Origin: Abelmoschus esculentus
Lineage: Eukaryota > Streptophyta > Magnoliopsida > Malvales > Malvaceae
NCBI GenBank assembly: GCA_035048815.1
Contig: JAUCBN010000036.1
Location: 6,458,001-6,522,000, forward strand
DNA length: 64,000 nt
Direction of reading: 5' to 3'
The notes below the pieces were generated by a model. It was given only the letters and a program-made list of their open reading frames with translations. It was not told the DNA's origin and ran no database searches. This document shows, one piece after another, positions 11,380 through 22,149 of the stretch. Every line of letters starts with the position of its first letter. Position 1 is the stretch's first letter. A program made the position numbers and the translations under genes.

Positions 11380-11760
11380 TAAGTGGGTTAAATTGCCCAA
11401 GCATTACAAGCTAGATTGAGAGGTAACTTGCCTAGTGATACTAAAGTCACCAAGAATCATGTCAAAGAGTTGTGCAATGCACTTACCTTGAGGAGTGGTA
11501 AAAAAGCAAATATTATGGATTAGTTCAAAGTAAAAGAAAAAGAAGATACCCCATCCAAGAGCAAAAAGAATCTAAATAGCAAGAAGAAACATCTGCTCAA
11601 GAAGAAAATGAAGAAAGTTTAAATACTGAGGCATTTGATGAAAAACTTGCAGATGCTATGAAAAAAGCAGTACCAGTACCACCTTTGGAGGATGTAAGAC
11701 CCCCTACCATTCCCTTATCGGTTGAAGCAATACAAGAAAGATCTCCAATTTTAGAAATTT
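11380..11760 (+). pseudogene. Athila-like gypsy gag C-terminal remnant
   Basis: Conceptual translation across this stretch gives a GNLPSDTK-like word followed by LTLRSGK, a pairing typical of the gag C-terminus of Athila-type gypsy elements (family knowledge). It then runs into a Lys/Glu-rich linker and a Pro-rich VPVPPLEDV segment. The frame is broken by a stop near 11521 and by a shift before 11640, and no pol follows. It is a short fossil, cut at about 11936 by the neighbouring solo LTR. Confidence 0.45.
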
Positions 11761-12794
11761 GTAAGTATTCTGGGCAAAAATCATATCAACATTTCAACTT
11801 TGAGCATGCAATTAAATAACTTGTAGATATTATTTTAAGCTAAAATTTGAGACTTAAGCATGTAATGAACTTAATTAAGGATTGGTAACTTTAATCTCAG
11901 GATTAGTCCATAAATTTCTAGAAAATTAAAATTAGGTCCTTTGTCACGACCCGAGTTCGAGACTCGAAGTCGGGTTAATCTGAGGTTGTGGGCTTCGTGT
12001 AGGGCTCGTTGGGCCTTGTTAGGCTTAGAGTTAGTTGGGCTTTATTTAGGTGGAGTTGAAGAGGCCTTGGGGGATTTTTGGTAATTGACTAAAAAGATGA
12101 AAAGGGTGTTTAGGGACATTTATTTCCTGCATGTTTCAGAAAGTATGATCTCACCCCCTAAAACCCACTTTTCTTCATCCTCTTGTCATTTTAAGAAACC
12201 ACCAAAGGCAAGATTTTTAGAGTTTGGTTGGTAGAATCCCGTTTTGAGTTAGGAGAGACTTTTGTTCAGCTTTGGGAGATCTTTCTAACAAGGTAAGTTT
12301 GGTTTTCTATGGTGGAGGTAAGGTTTTAATGTGGGGTTTTGTGGATGAACGAGATTAGTTTAGGGATGGTTTTAGGACGTCTTAAGGTTGTTTTAGCTTC
12401 CTTAAAATATCTAGATAGAGTAGTAATGTTTTGGTTATCTTCCTTGTAGTTGGAGAGCAAGGAGAGACGTTAAGGAGCTTGGGCAAGGAGAAGGTTTGAG
12501 GGCTGGTTGTGGAGCTTCTTCAAATCGTTTTGGAGGTTGGTATACTTCCAAATCCTTTGCATTTTCATGTGCATCATTATTTTAGCTTGTTTGATTGTGT
12601 GATGGTTTGGCTAGGATAGAGCCTTTGCATGCTACAATGGTGACTTGATTTATGGTTTATGAAAATGAGTAAAAATGGTTAGAAACTCACTTAAACTACT
12701 TCATAAATGATTTTGAACGAATTAGGATCGATTGGGTTAGTTTTGGTTAAGATTCTTAAAAATTTAAAGTAACAGACATAAGTTTCGTGTAGGG

Positions 12795-13065
12795 GGTATT
12801 GATACACGGGCTACCGGTATCGATACCCCTGAGAGAATAATAGGCTATGTGGGCAGGGATATCGAACCATGGTTCGATACCGAACCCTCTAGTGGCATCT
12901 CGGGTTTGATGTTGGTATCGAGTCGGGAGGGCCTCCTCAGTTGACCTTTTTGGTGGTCAAAGGGTATCGATGCCAGTATCGATACCCATGTTTCGATACC
13001 CTCTTTGGGTGGGTATCGATATAGGGTGTTTCGATACCCCATTTAGGAGTATCGATATCCATGTG
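12795..13065. repeat. GGTATCGATACC palindrome cluster in the solo LTR
   Basis: At least eight full or half copies of GGTATCGATACC occur in 270 bases, for example near 12819, 12962, 12976, 13013 and 13050. The separators are GGTTCGATACC or ATGTTTCGATACCC words. The core ATCGAT is self-complementary, so the array can pair with itself and reads the same on both strands. Confidence 0.7.
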
Positions 13066-13339
13066 AACTTTTGTCAAGAGAAATGGTTTTTAAGGTCCGT
13101 TAAGGGAAATTAAAGGTTCTAATGAATCTTAAACCAATATTGATAATTTCACCTCGAAAGGCTGAGTTATGATGGATCACGATAAGACTTGATATGAGAA
13201 ATTATGCTTGCATGTTCGGTGTTGACTTGATTATGGTATTACTATGATGTGGGATCCTAGGTGGATCACCTTGTGTGGTATGAGTCTTTTGATTGTTGGG
13301 ATCCGGATACCCAGTGAGTGATAGTGTTGCAACACAATG

Positions 13340-13500
13340 AAGACCATCCAATGTGAGATTTCGGGTGATGACTTTGCTCGATGCGAGATTTTGAGCCCCA
13401 CTTGATGAGAGATTCCGAGTGAAGACTTGATGCGAGATTCTGAGTATACTAGCTCGATGTGAGATTCCGAGCAGCCTGATGTGAGATTTCGAGCCGAGTG
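13340..13500. repeat. GATGTGAGATTCCGAG short tandem repeats
   Basis: About seven imperfect units of GATG(C/T)GAGATT(C/T)CGAG lie head to tail with variable spacers, inside the solo LTR. They lie just downstream of the palindrome cluster. No coding potential. Confidence 0.65.
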
Positions 13501-14217
13501 AGTTCCCTAGTATCGGGTTGACAGTGGGCCTCACTCTTGATTGTTACTTTACGCATTTGGTTGCATTTGGCATGTCATATCATCATATTATCTTATCTCA
13601 CATATCTATAGTTATGATTCACTTGAAAGCACAGTCGATAGGTTGTGTACCCAGTGAGCTTTCATAGCTCAACGTTTTGAGATTTGTTTCCATGCGTAGG
13701 TTTGTAGGCGACGATTGTGTGGATGTTGCGTAGCACCATCAACGAAGGACTTCAGCATTGACCGATTGGTAGAGTACAGTCGCTAGATTATTGGGCTATG
13801 TATTCGTAAGACCATTTGCTGTAATTGTAACTCTATTTTATGTTTGTCAAGGTTAAATGTTTTATTAAGCCTGTATTTGGAGCTCCGATGATATTTTGGG
13901 TTATGAAACCACTTTGAATTTTAATATCGTTTTTAAATTATGTCATATTTCATGAATTGATTTGGAATTTATTTGAAATTTTACGGTTACAGGTTTGGGC
14001 TTATGGCCCGAATGTGGCACCCAAGTATGAGGTGTTATATCCTTATAACTTGTTCGGTTAAATTAGGATTCGTTTCTTATCGGTTTTTGCTGTAATTAAA
14101 TTCAGTCTTTGTATGAACATCTAGGATCTAATTGAAGCATCTAGATTAGACTCGGTATTCCCATGTAGCTCATTCAAGTCAGATGGTGTCTAGACCGAGT
14201 CGAGGGGGTTATAATAC

Positions 14218-15996
14218 ACCTTCACTCAACCATGATTTATGCAAATCATAATTAAAGATATATAACAAGGTGAAAGAGAATACTTGACACTATCATAATC
14301 TCCTAAACACATAGCATTTACATGTTATTATCATAGTAACTCACACGCCCAAGGAGGATCCGATCATCACTAAGACCCGAAACCTACTCTCCTTCATACC
14401 TTGAGGGTATTCGGAGGTCACTAAGCATTAGAACTAACACCCTCTCACACAAAGGTCTAGAGTCACACAGTATCGGAGGCCATCCTTAGGGTATCTGAAT
14501 CCTGTAAAATCATTCTCAAACATATAGTAATAATCAAAATTTATCAAATACGATCTTATATAATATCCCAAGTAGTTTCAAGGTATTTTATCTTAAAGTC
14601 GGTATTTAAATTATATATAGAGTCAAAGTTTCTATTTCTCAGTTTTACAATTTATTTTAGGCCTAAGGAGACTCAATAGGGCTACTAACTCGAGTTACTA
14701 AACCTCTAAACTTAAAGGCAAAAACTTGAGCAGATTGGCTTGCGAGTACCGATACGCCTGTATGGGGCATCGGTGAGCCCCTAACAAGTATCGATTCTTC
14801 TCCAATGATTACAAAGACCCAAAATATACTCAAAAGAATTAATTTAAATTCATATTGATACACTTATTTAGCATATCGATTCCTCAGTACCAGTACGAAG
14901 ACCCTCTATCCTGATACATGACCTCAATGAAACACTAGTATCGATATACCCCCTACATACTAGTACACCTAAAAGGTTCTAGAATCACTTAAAATGTAAG
15001 GTTACCGATACGTGGGAAGCCGTACCAGTAAACCCTTCTGAAAATACATATTTTACCTATAATGAGTATCGATACGGGTACCCTTGTACCGATATACGAG
15101 CTTAAATTTCTAGGTCTATAGCTCAAAGAACACCTCTAACCTTACCAATTCCTTCCCAAAAGCCCCAAAGTGATCCTAAATGTTATTTAAGGTGTTGATA
15201 GAAATTTATTATATTTTTAAATCATTACAACCACACAAACATTATTCACCATTATCATCCTCAAGGTATCAAACCAAACTCTAACATACACAATCATGCT
15301 CAAACAAAAATATTATCAGTTTCATAAACAAAACAGGAATTAGAAGTGTATTTACCTTAATTTTACAGTAGCCAAAATCCTCTAATTCCTTATTTAACTT
15401 TTACCCTTCTTCTTCTCTTGCTCATTTGAAAATTGTCCCAAATCGTTTCCTTAAAAAAGATTTGCATCCATTACTCCAACATTGATGAAAGTAGAAGGAT
15501 CTAAATCAAATTAAAACAATAGGATTTGAACTTTCAAGACCCAAATTCGTTCTTTTTCTTTAAGACCCAATAAGACCTTGCACTCAACCATTTAAATTCA
15601 TTCTTACCTTAAAATGAAAATCCTCTTAAGCCGGAGAACACTCTTTTCCACAACCAAACAAGATTCCTTCACTAAAACTCAAAATTCACACATTTGTTCA
15701 ACCTCTTTGAGTGAGATGGTTTTTAGGAGAAGAGAAAAAGATTTGAACATGGGTGATATCACCCTTACCCTTTTCCCCTGCTGAAAATTTAATCTCCCCC
15801 TCCTCCCCATTGGCCAACACCATCAAAAAAAATTACCTCTAAGCCCCTCACAACCTTCCTAGCTCAAACTCATAACTAAGTCCAAATAACTCAAACTAAG
15901 TTAAGTCCAAATAGTCTATAAAGGCCCAAATACGAGGCTCGTACATGCCTTAATTTAAACTCGACCTTTGGATTTCAATAAAATTCGGGTCGTTAC
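14218..15996 (-). repeat. LTR fragment, same family, minus strand
   Basis: Read on the minus strand it begins TGTAACGACCCGAATTTT at 15996, the same kind of start as the solo LTR. It contains the palindrome-cluster segment (about 14735-15100) and the GGATCC-containing module (about 14350-14500). It stops in the GGTTGAGTG region near 14218, before the LTR end, so roughly the last 350 bases are missing. No target duplication is visible. Confidence 0.6.
14735..15100. repeat. GTATCGATAC-type cluster, decayed
   Basis: Degenerate words such as GTACCGATACGCC, AGTATCGATTC, AGTATCGATATACC, ACCGATACGTGG and GTATCGATACGGGTACC are spread over 365 bases. It is the diverged counterpart of 12795-13065 in the minus-strand copy. 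Confidence 0.5.
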
Positions 15997-17607
15997 ACCC
16001 ATATTGATACTTGTGGAAATTTGGTATTTTTGTGAGCAATGTTAGTATTGGTATATGTTTGAGAATTAGTATCGATATATGTTTTGATTATTAGTATCCA
16101 AGGGTACCGTATCAATACTCATATTTGGGTATTGATTCTCACTAAGAATAATAAACTATAATTCCAGTCAAAAGATAAAAATCTATAAAGAATAATATGA
16201 ATTGATTTATATCTTAATAAATGATATAATTCATATTAGTAAGATAATTAATAATGTTGATCAATACACTTCTCCATAATGAATTAACAACTTCTTAATG
16301 CAGAATAAATAATTTATTAATGTTTAACAGTAATAGGAAAATACTTGGAATTGTGTTGCTTGTATTTTGGGTAGGCATTTGATTGGTAGAGTGTGATTTA
16401 TGAGATATGAATACCTAGAGAAAATGTGTTGTAATAATATGAATTTTAACATCATGTATGATTTAAATACTAACTTATGGGCTAAATACCTTGTAACAAT
16501 TTGTAATGTTGTGTAAACTCGTACTTGATACATGTGATTAATATTGTGTGTTATGAGAACGATTATACAGGATCCAGATACCTAAGGCATGGAAAATGAT
16601 GCTATGTGATTTCGAACTACTGGCGTAAAAAGGTGTTAGATCTGATACTTAGTAACCCCGAACTTCATCTATGGTATGGCGGGGAGTAGGTTCTAAAGCT
16701 TAGTGATGAACGGATCCTTCTCGTTTGTGGGGGTTACGATGCTAAGTGACTCTAAACCATACATTTAATATATTTGTTTATTGATGACTCATGAATATTT
16801 ATTTTATTACCAAGTTAAAGGATATATTAATCTTACGTGTGTAAGTGATTACGGTAGATCCAATCACTTCTCTTTCATCATATCTTGCTGCATACATTTA
16901 ATTATGATATACGTAAATCATGGTTGAATGGATGTATATCCATTAAGCTTTCATTATCTCAGCATTCGAAATCTTTATTTCTATGCACAGGTTTCTAGGT
17001 GACGTTTTGATTCAAGGAGCACCATTTTTAGCAGGTTTCAACATCGATTATGGAGGAGTAAGTCACTTAGTTAGGTTATGTATTCATAGAACCTATTGTT
17101 CGTAGTAACTCTTTTAACTAAGTTGCAGTTGATCGAATATTTTAATATTTGAAATTAGAGCTCTTAATTACTTTTGTACTTTTAAATACCTTTTAAACTA
17201 CAACTTAGTTAAAAGAGTTACAACAAACTGAAAAACAGTTCAATTGTGGTTTCTGGTTTAGCTTAAGGCCTAAGTGTTACATCTGGAACCAAGGGTGTTA
17301 TAATTGGTATGAGATTTTTTCATGTGGAGATTTCTAGAATATAATACATTTGTTTAGTGGGTTGTGTATTCATAGGATCTTTACATGATTGAGTTTATAA
17401 CTCGTATTTTAAAATTATATTGATCAAGTTAAATGTATTAAATTAATTTAGATCTCATTTGTAATGATTTAACTATCATTTATATTTTCAATTGTTATAT
17501 TTAAATTTTTTTAGAGAAACTTTTGTTGGGCCAAACCAATTTTATAAATTTTATAGTAACAAGTTAGGCTTAAGACTAAACTATAATATTCGGGTTTTAG
17601 GTGTGAC
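15997..17607 (+). repeat. LTR fragment, same family, plus strand, head-to-head with its neighbour
   Basis: It begins directly in the palindrome-cluster segment (16010-16140) without the TGTAACGACC start. It then runs through the GGATCCAGATACC module (16570), AAATCATGGTTGAATGG (16915) and the CTATGCACAGGTTTCTAGG module (16983). It has two LTR-end-like sites: GTGTTACA ending near 17280, then a second U5-like stretch ending GGTGTGACA at 17607. ATTGGTATGAGA near 17307 resembles a decayed primer-binding site. Confidence 0.5.
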
Positions 17608-18856
17608 AAACTAAGTTTAGTATTTGATAACTAGAGACTTAAATGAAAAGCCTATTGGCCGAAGATCAGGTTTTGTCTTAATAAACCATCAATAATCATC
17701 ACTAGATTTGACTCAATCCTATCAAACAAATCTTTCACCCATAAATACTTGTGACCAAAGAGGAACATAAAGCCTAACTCTTTATAAATGAAACATCAGC
17801 TTCATTTCTCTTATCATTCTCAATGATTTTCCACTCATACCAGAACGGATAAATTAATATTAATTGTTGTTAACTATCGCCTTTTTATTTATCTTTATTA
17901 TCGTCTCCAACTCCATACCTAGCGCTCGATCTTCCCGACATAATAACCGTCAACAACCAAACTTGTCTCTCCTCTGATAAAATAATCACCCTCACCATTG
18001 ATTGGGTTGGGTTGGGTTGACAAACCATCCATGGTGTTCCATGAGCTGGACATCGAGTTTTTATAGAAAATGTTTGTGAGAATGATTTGGATTGGGTATA
18101 AGAAATCATGACTGAATTATCAAGAAAATAGTAAGGTGAAATACGGAGATTATATACTCAACCTTAAAAGAAACCACAATGATCATATCGTAAATTTTAG
18201 AAGTTTGATGACCAAAGTACAAGGATTTAAAAATTTAATAACTATTTTTGTAATTTACCATTTTAATATATAAGATTAAATAAAATGCATAATATTTTAT
18301 ATTTAGAATTATTTAATCTATATTTGTAATAGATATATATTAAATATTTTCATAATTAAAAAAAGTGATACATGCATTTTATATTATATTCAAAAATAAA
18401 AATAAATAAATAAGAAAAGAAACATGCCACTAAGTTTTAAGATATAAAATTTTATTATTAGTCTTCTTCTATGATAAATTATTTATTTAATCTTTATGTG
18501 TTAGTTTGATCATTTTTAATTTCAAACTTCTTAGATTTTAAATTTTCAATTTTAAAATTTTTTTAATAGAATTTTAACCTAAATTATTGCAGTTAAAATT
18601 TGTTAAATCAAGTACGGCCATTAATATATATACTATGTATAAATAATAAATTTCATTCATGTTTTCAACTTAATCCTTATAATTTATTTATATTGTCATT
18701 GTACTACTTAGACTAGGATTAGAATTTTTAAGTATGAAAAATACAAGAACTAAAATTGAATAAAACAATTTAAAATATAATGAGCTAATTGATTGAATCC
18801 ACATGTTACACATAATACAAGGACCAATGACAAATTTGACCTTTTAAGACAGACTT
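17608..18856. other. AT-rich intergenic DNA
   Basis: No protein, RNA gene or bounded repeat could be recognised. Short open frames near 17885-18109 lack any family motif. The rest is A/T-rich with scattered runs. Confidence 0.6.
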
Positions 18857-19202
18857 TGTCAAAATACAGTAAATGAAGAAGAAGAGATTTGAGACTTTAT
18901 TAAGTATATTGAATGAATACAATGAAGGATAATGACTCCCTTTTATACACAGCTAATGAGCTGAAAGAACCTTAACAGAAATTCAAAACTAACTTTATTA
19001 AATATATTGAATGAATACAATGAAGGATAATGACTCCCTTTTATACATAGCTAATGAGCTTAAAGAACCTTAACAGAAATTCAGAACTAACTAACTAAAA
19101 TGATTAACAAACTAACAGCTTTCAGCTTTTATACACGTGCTGATAAATCACGTGTGCATAGTACATACCATCAACCTTCATCACAGTATACATACTCCAA
19201 CA
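18857..19202 (-). repeat. 3' LTR of a truncated Ty1/copia element
   Basis: On the minus strand the LTR starts TGTTGGAGTATG at 19202, immediately after a purine-rich GAAGTAGGAGGAA tract (19203-19215) that is the probable polypurine tract. The other end is placed at TGTCAAAATACAG (18857) because it offers a TG...CA boundary; this is uncertain, as no partner LTR exists. TATAAAAGG core promoters and AATAAAG poly(A)-like words are present in duplicate. Confidence 0.6.
18894..19089 (-). repeat. 98-base tandem duplication carrying the LTR core promoter
   Basis: Two direct copies (18894-18991 and 18992-19089) differ at only a few bases. Each copy holds, on the minus strand, a TATAAAAGG box followed about 50 bases on by an AATAAAG word, so the LTR promoter and polyadenylation region were duplicated together. 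Confidence 0.85.
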
Positions 19203-21750
19203 TTCCTCCTACTTCTGTCAAATTTTTTCTTTCATCAACTGCAACACTCTCCCAAGTTCTCCTGTTTAGTTCATCTGTAGTCACTACCCGAACCTTTTCC
19301 CTGAAATCTTCAAAGTACGCTCGCGATAAGGGTTTTGTGAAACCATCAGCCAACTGATGACCAGCTGGAACATAATTCATCTGAAGAAGTCTAGCAGCCA
19401 CCTTTTCCCTTACAAAATGGATATCAAGATCAACGTGTTTAGATTTGACATAATACACTGGGTTTGCACTCATCGCCACAACACTTGTATTATCCGACCA
19501 AATCGTTGGCATTTATCCTTGCTGCACTCCCAAATATTTCAACAAAGCTCCAATCCAAGTGCTTCTATACAAATATGGTTCATGCATAAACTGTGCAACC
19601 TTGTTTACACTAAACGATATATCAGGTCTTGTATAGCAAACATATAACAACGCTCCAACAGTACTTCTATACAAATATGGATCAGACGGAAAATTTCCAT
19701 TATTTTTCGTGAGTTTAGTTGCTGGCAACATAGGTGTAGGAGTTGGCTTAGCATTATTCATGCCAACTTTTTTCAACAATTCTCTAACTTATTTCTTCTG
19801 ATTAAAAAACAAAATTGTCATTCTTTCGAGTCACTTCTATACCAAGAAAGAAATGTAATTCTCCTAAGTCTTTTAGGGAGAATTTATCATCCAAAGCCAT
19901 AACAAACTCCTCGATTTCTTTTTCAGAATTTCCAGTCAAGATGATATCATCAACATACACTAGCATGTATGTATGTTTGTCTAGAGAATTCTTTACAAAC
20001 ACAGATGCATCAGCTTTCAAGGCTTGAAAACCTATATTTAACAGATACTCCTTCAGTTTATTATGCCAGTTTTGTGGCGCTTGCTTCAACCCATAGAGAG
20101 CTTTTCTCAACCTACAAAACAACTTGCTGCCATTCGCTCCTTGCTTTTCAATTCCTGGAGGTTGTTCTATAAAAACAGCTTCATCCAAATCACCATTAAG
20201 AAACGCATTGTTTATATCCACTTGCCTCAGCTTCCATCCCTTTTTCACAGCTAAAGATAACATTATGTTTAGCGTAGTAGCTTTTACCACGGGACTGAAT
20301 GTTTCTTGATAGTCTTGACCAGGTACTTGTGAGCATCCCCTAGCCATAAGTCGAGCCTTGTAACGATGAATAGACTCATCCGAATTTCGTTTGAGCTTAA
20401 ACACCCATTTGCAACCAATCACTTGTCTTCCTGGTGGTACTTCCTCAAGTTTCCATGTACCATTTCTCTCAAGAGCTTCTAGTTCATTAGTCACAGCTGC
20501 TCTCCAATTAATTGATTCTAAAGCTTGATGAATGTCAATAGGTTCAACTGTATCATCCTCTTGAACAACCACATATGCTTTAGGTTTAAAAATGTCATTT
20601 TTGCTTCGAGTAACCATGTTATGCCTATTTGAAGTGACATGAGCAGGTTGAACACCTTGAGTATGTCGTGTCATTTCATTAGCAACACCAGCTACACACC
20701 TAGAACTTGTATCTGTTGAGATTGTATCTTGATGTATCCTAGCATCATCACCTTGCGCAAAACCTGATCCCAGTGAAACTGCTTCAGAATCATTATGTGC
20801 TTCAGGAATAGAAAACTCACCACCTATTGAACTCTCTGTTGTATGCTGATTGTTCTCATGAAATTGTTGTCCACCTGAATTGACTCCGATTTCTCGAAAA
20901 CTTTCATTCATAGCAGCAGAAGGTGCTGAAACACCACCATCATTAACTGAACCTACTAGAACGCTATTGACAGGCTCATTCTCACCAGGAGAAACACCAC
21001 CACCATTAACTGAACCTACTGAAACGATATTGACAAGCTCATTCTCACCAGAAACATTCATGACAGTATTGCTAGCATTAGTGGACTGGTCTCAAGACAC
21101 AGACTGAGGCACAGGCTGATCAAAATTTTGACCTGTCGAAACTCCTTGTCTTTGAGATACAAATAATGGACTTCTATGTTGTCGAAATACTCTTGGAAAA
21201 GAAACACTTTCATTGAACACACTACTTGTGGATGAATGAGTTTTGTATTGTTTATCTACAAAAGAAAAATAAGACTCATCAAATAATACATGTCTGTAAT
21301 TAAAAATTCTGCCATTAGAGGCCAAACACAGATAGCCTCTGTGATGAGGACTGTTGCCCAAGAATGTACAAGCTTGTGATCTAAACTCCATCTTATGCCT
21401 CTGGAAGTCCTTGAGATGTGGAAAACAACGATAGCCAAACACCTTCACAAGACCATAATCCGGCTTTTTCTTATTTAAAACCTCAAATGGAGACTTTCCT
21501 TGTAACACCTTTGTACGCAATCGATTGATCAGATAAGCAGTCATAGACATAGCATAGGACTAAAATTCATGGGCAAGGAAGCTTGTGCTTGCAGAACCAA
21601 TGCCATCTCAATTAAATGCCTATGCTTACGCTCGACAACCCCGTTTTATTCTGATATATGGGACAAGTTAATCTATGAGTGATTCCATCCTTAAGCAACA
21701 AAGAAGACAAGCTGCGATACTCACCACCCCAGTCACTTTGCACCTATTTT
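19171..21750 (-). pseudogene. Ty1/copia pol remnant (integrase, RT, RNase H), 5'-truncated
   Basis: Minus-strand pieces in copia order are as follows. A decayed integrase core occupies 21560-21750. 21092-21550 is the integrase C-terminal half, with TAYLINRLRTKVL, SPFEVLNKKKPDY and a VFGYRCFPHL block. 19802-21061 is the longest frame (419 residues): a low-complexity repeat, then RT with WKWVFKLKR-like and QVDINNAFLNGDL boxes and the catalytic VYVDDIILTGN. 19513-19779 carries STVGALLYVCYTRPDIS. 19171-19512 is RNase H with SDNTSVVAMSANPV and ADGFTKPL. A near-repeat of the PYLYRST segment interrupts 19540-19600. Gag, protease and the 5' LTR are absent, and the element stops beside the RGLG 3' untranslated region. 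Confidence 0.9.
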
Positions 21751-21754
21751 ATTA

Positions 21755-22149
21755 CTCCATTGTAATGTGTTTGAATCAAGTTGTAAATTCATGTATTATT
21801 ATTACAGATTTTAATTTTACAAGTACAGTTAGATTTTATACATACATTTAATAATTTTATCCTCTTCATGTACATCAATTGTTTCATAACCTTTGCCCTT
21901 TGGATCTTCTTTCCAGTTGCAGCACACATTGCAAATACAAACACTTAATATCAAGCAAATGCAAAGAATAGTCCAATGCAGAATCTTTGAAGAGAGAACA
22001 AAGAAATGCAAATAAATTTGTTGACTAATCCTCAGTCATATGGCCACCTTTAGATTTGAGAATCTCTCTTTGTAGGAGTTCATGTCCTGAATATGCTTCA
22101 TAGCACTCGACTCGACTCAAGATACAGAACCCAGAAGTCAATCTCTCGT
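21755..22149 (-). other. probable 3' untranslated region of the RGLG-type gene
   Basis: The stop codon is at 22150-22152. An AATAAA-type word on the minus strand (21748-21753) lies at the junction with the copia remnant, so the transcript may end inside or next to retroelement DNA. The short open frames here show no family motif. Confidence 0.4.

Larger units (their letters stand above)
11942..14039 (+). mobile_element. solo LTR (gypsy-type), 2098 bases
   Basis: It starts TGTCACGACCCGAG and ends GAGGTGTTATA (a TA end, presumably from CA), and is flanked by the five-base duplication TCCTT at 11937-11941 and 14040-14044. No coding region or second LTR adjoins it, as expected after recombination between two LTRs. 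It contains a GGTATCGATACC cluster (12795-13065), a run of GATGCGAGATTCCGAG-type repeats (13340-13500) and the TTTCCATGCGTAGG module near 13688. Confidence 0.85.

Noticed and set aside
12795..13500. CRISPR-like repeat-spacer array
   Set aside because: Repeats are short palindromes with irregular spacing in a plant LTR; there are no cas genes and the host is a eukaryote.
17885..18109. 74-codon minus-strand open frame
   Set aside because: No motif, no promoter or splice context, isolated in AT-rich DNA.
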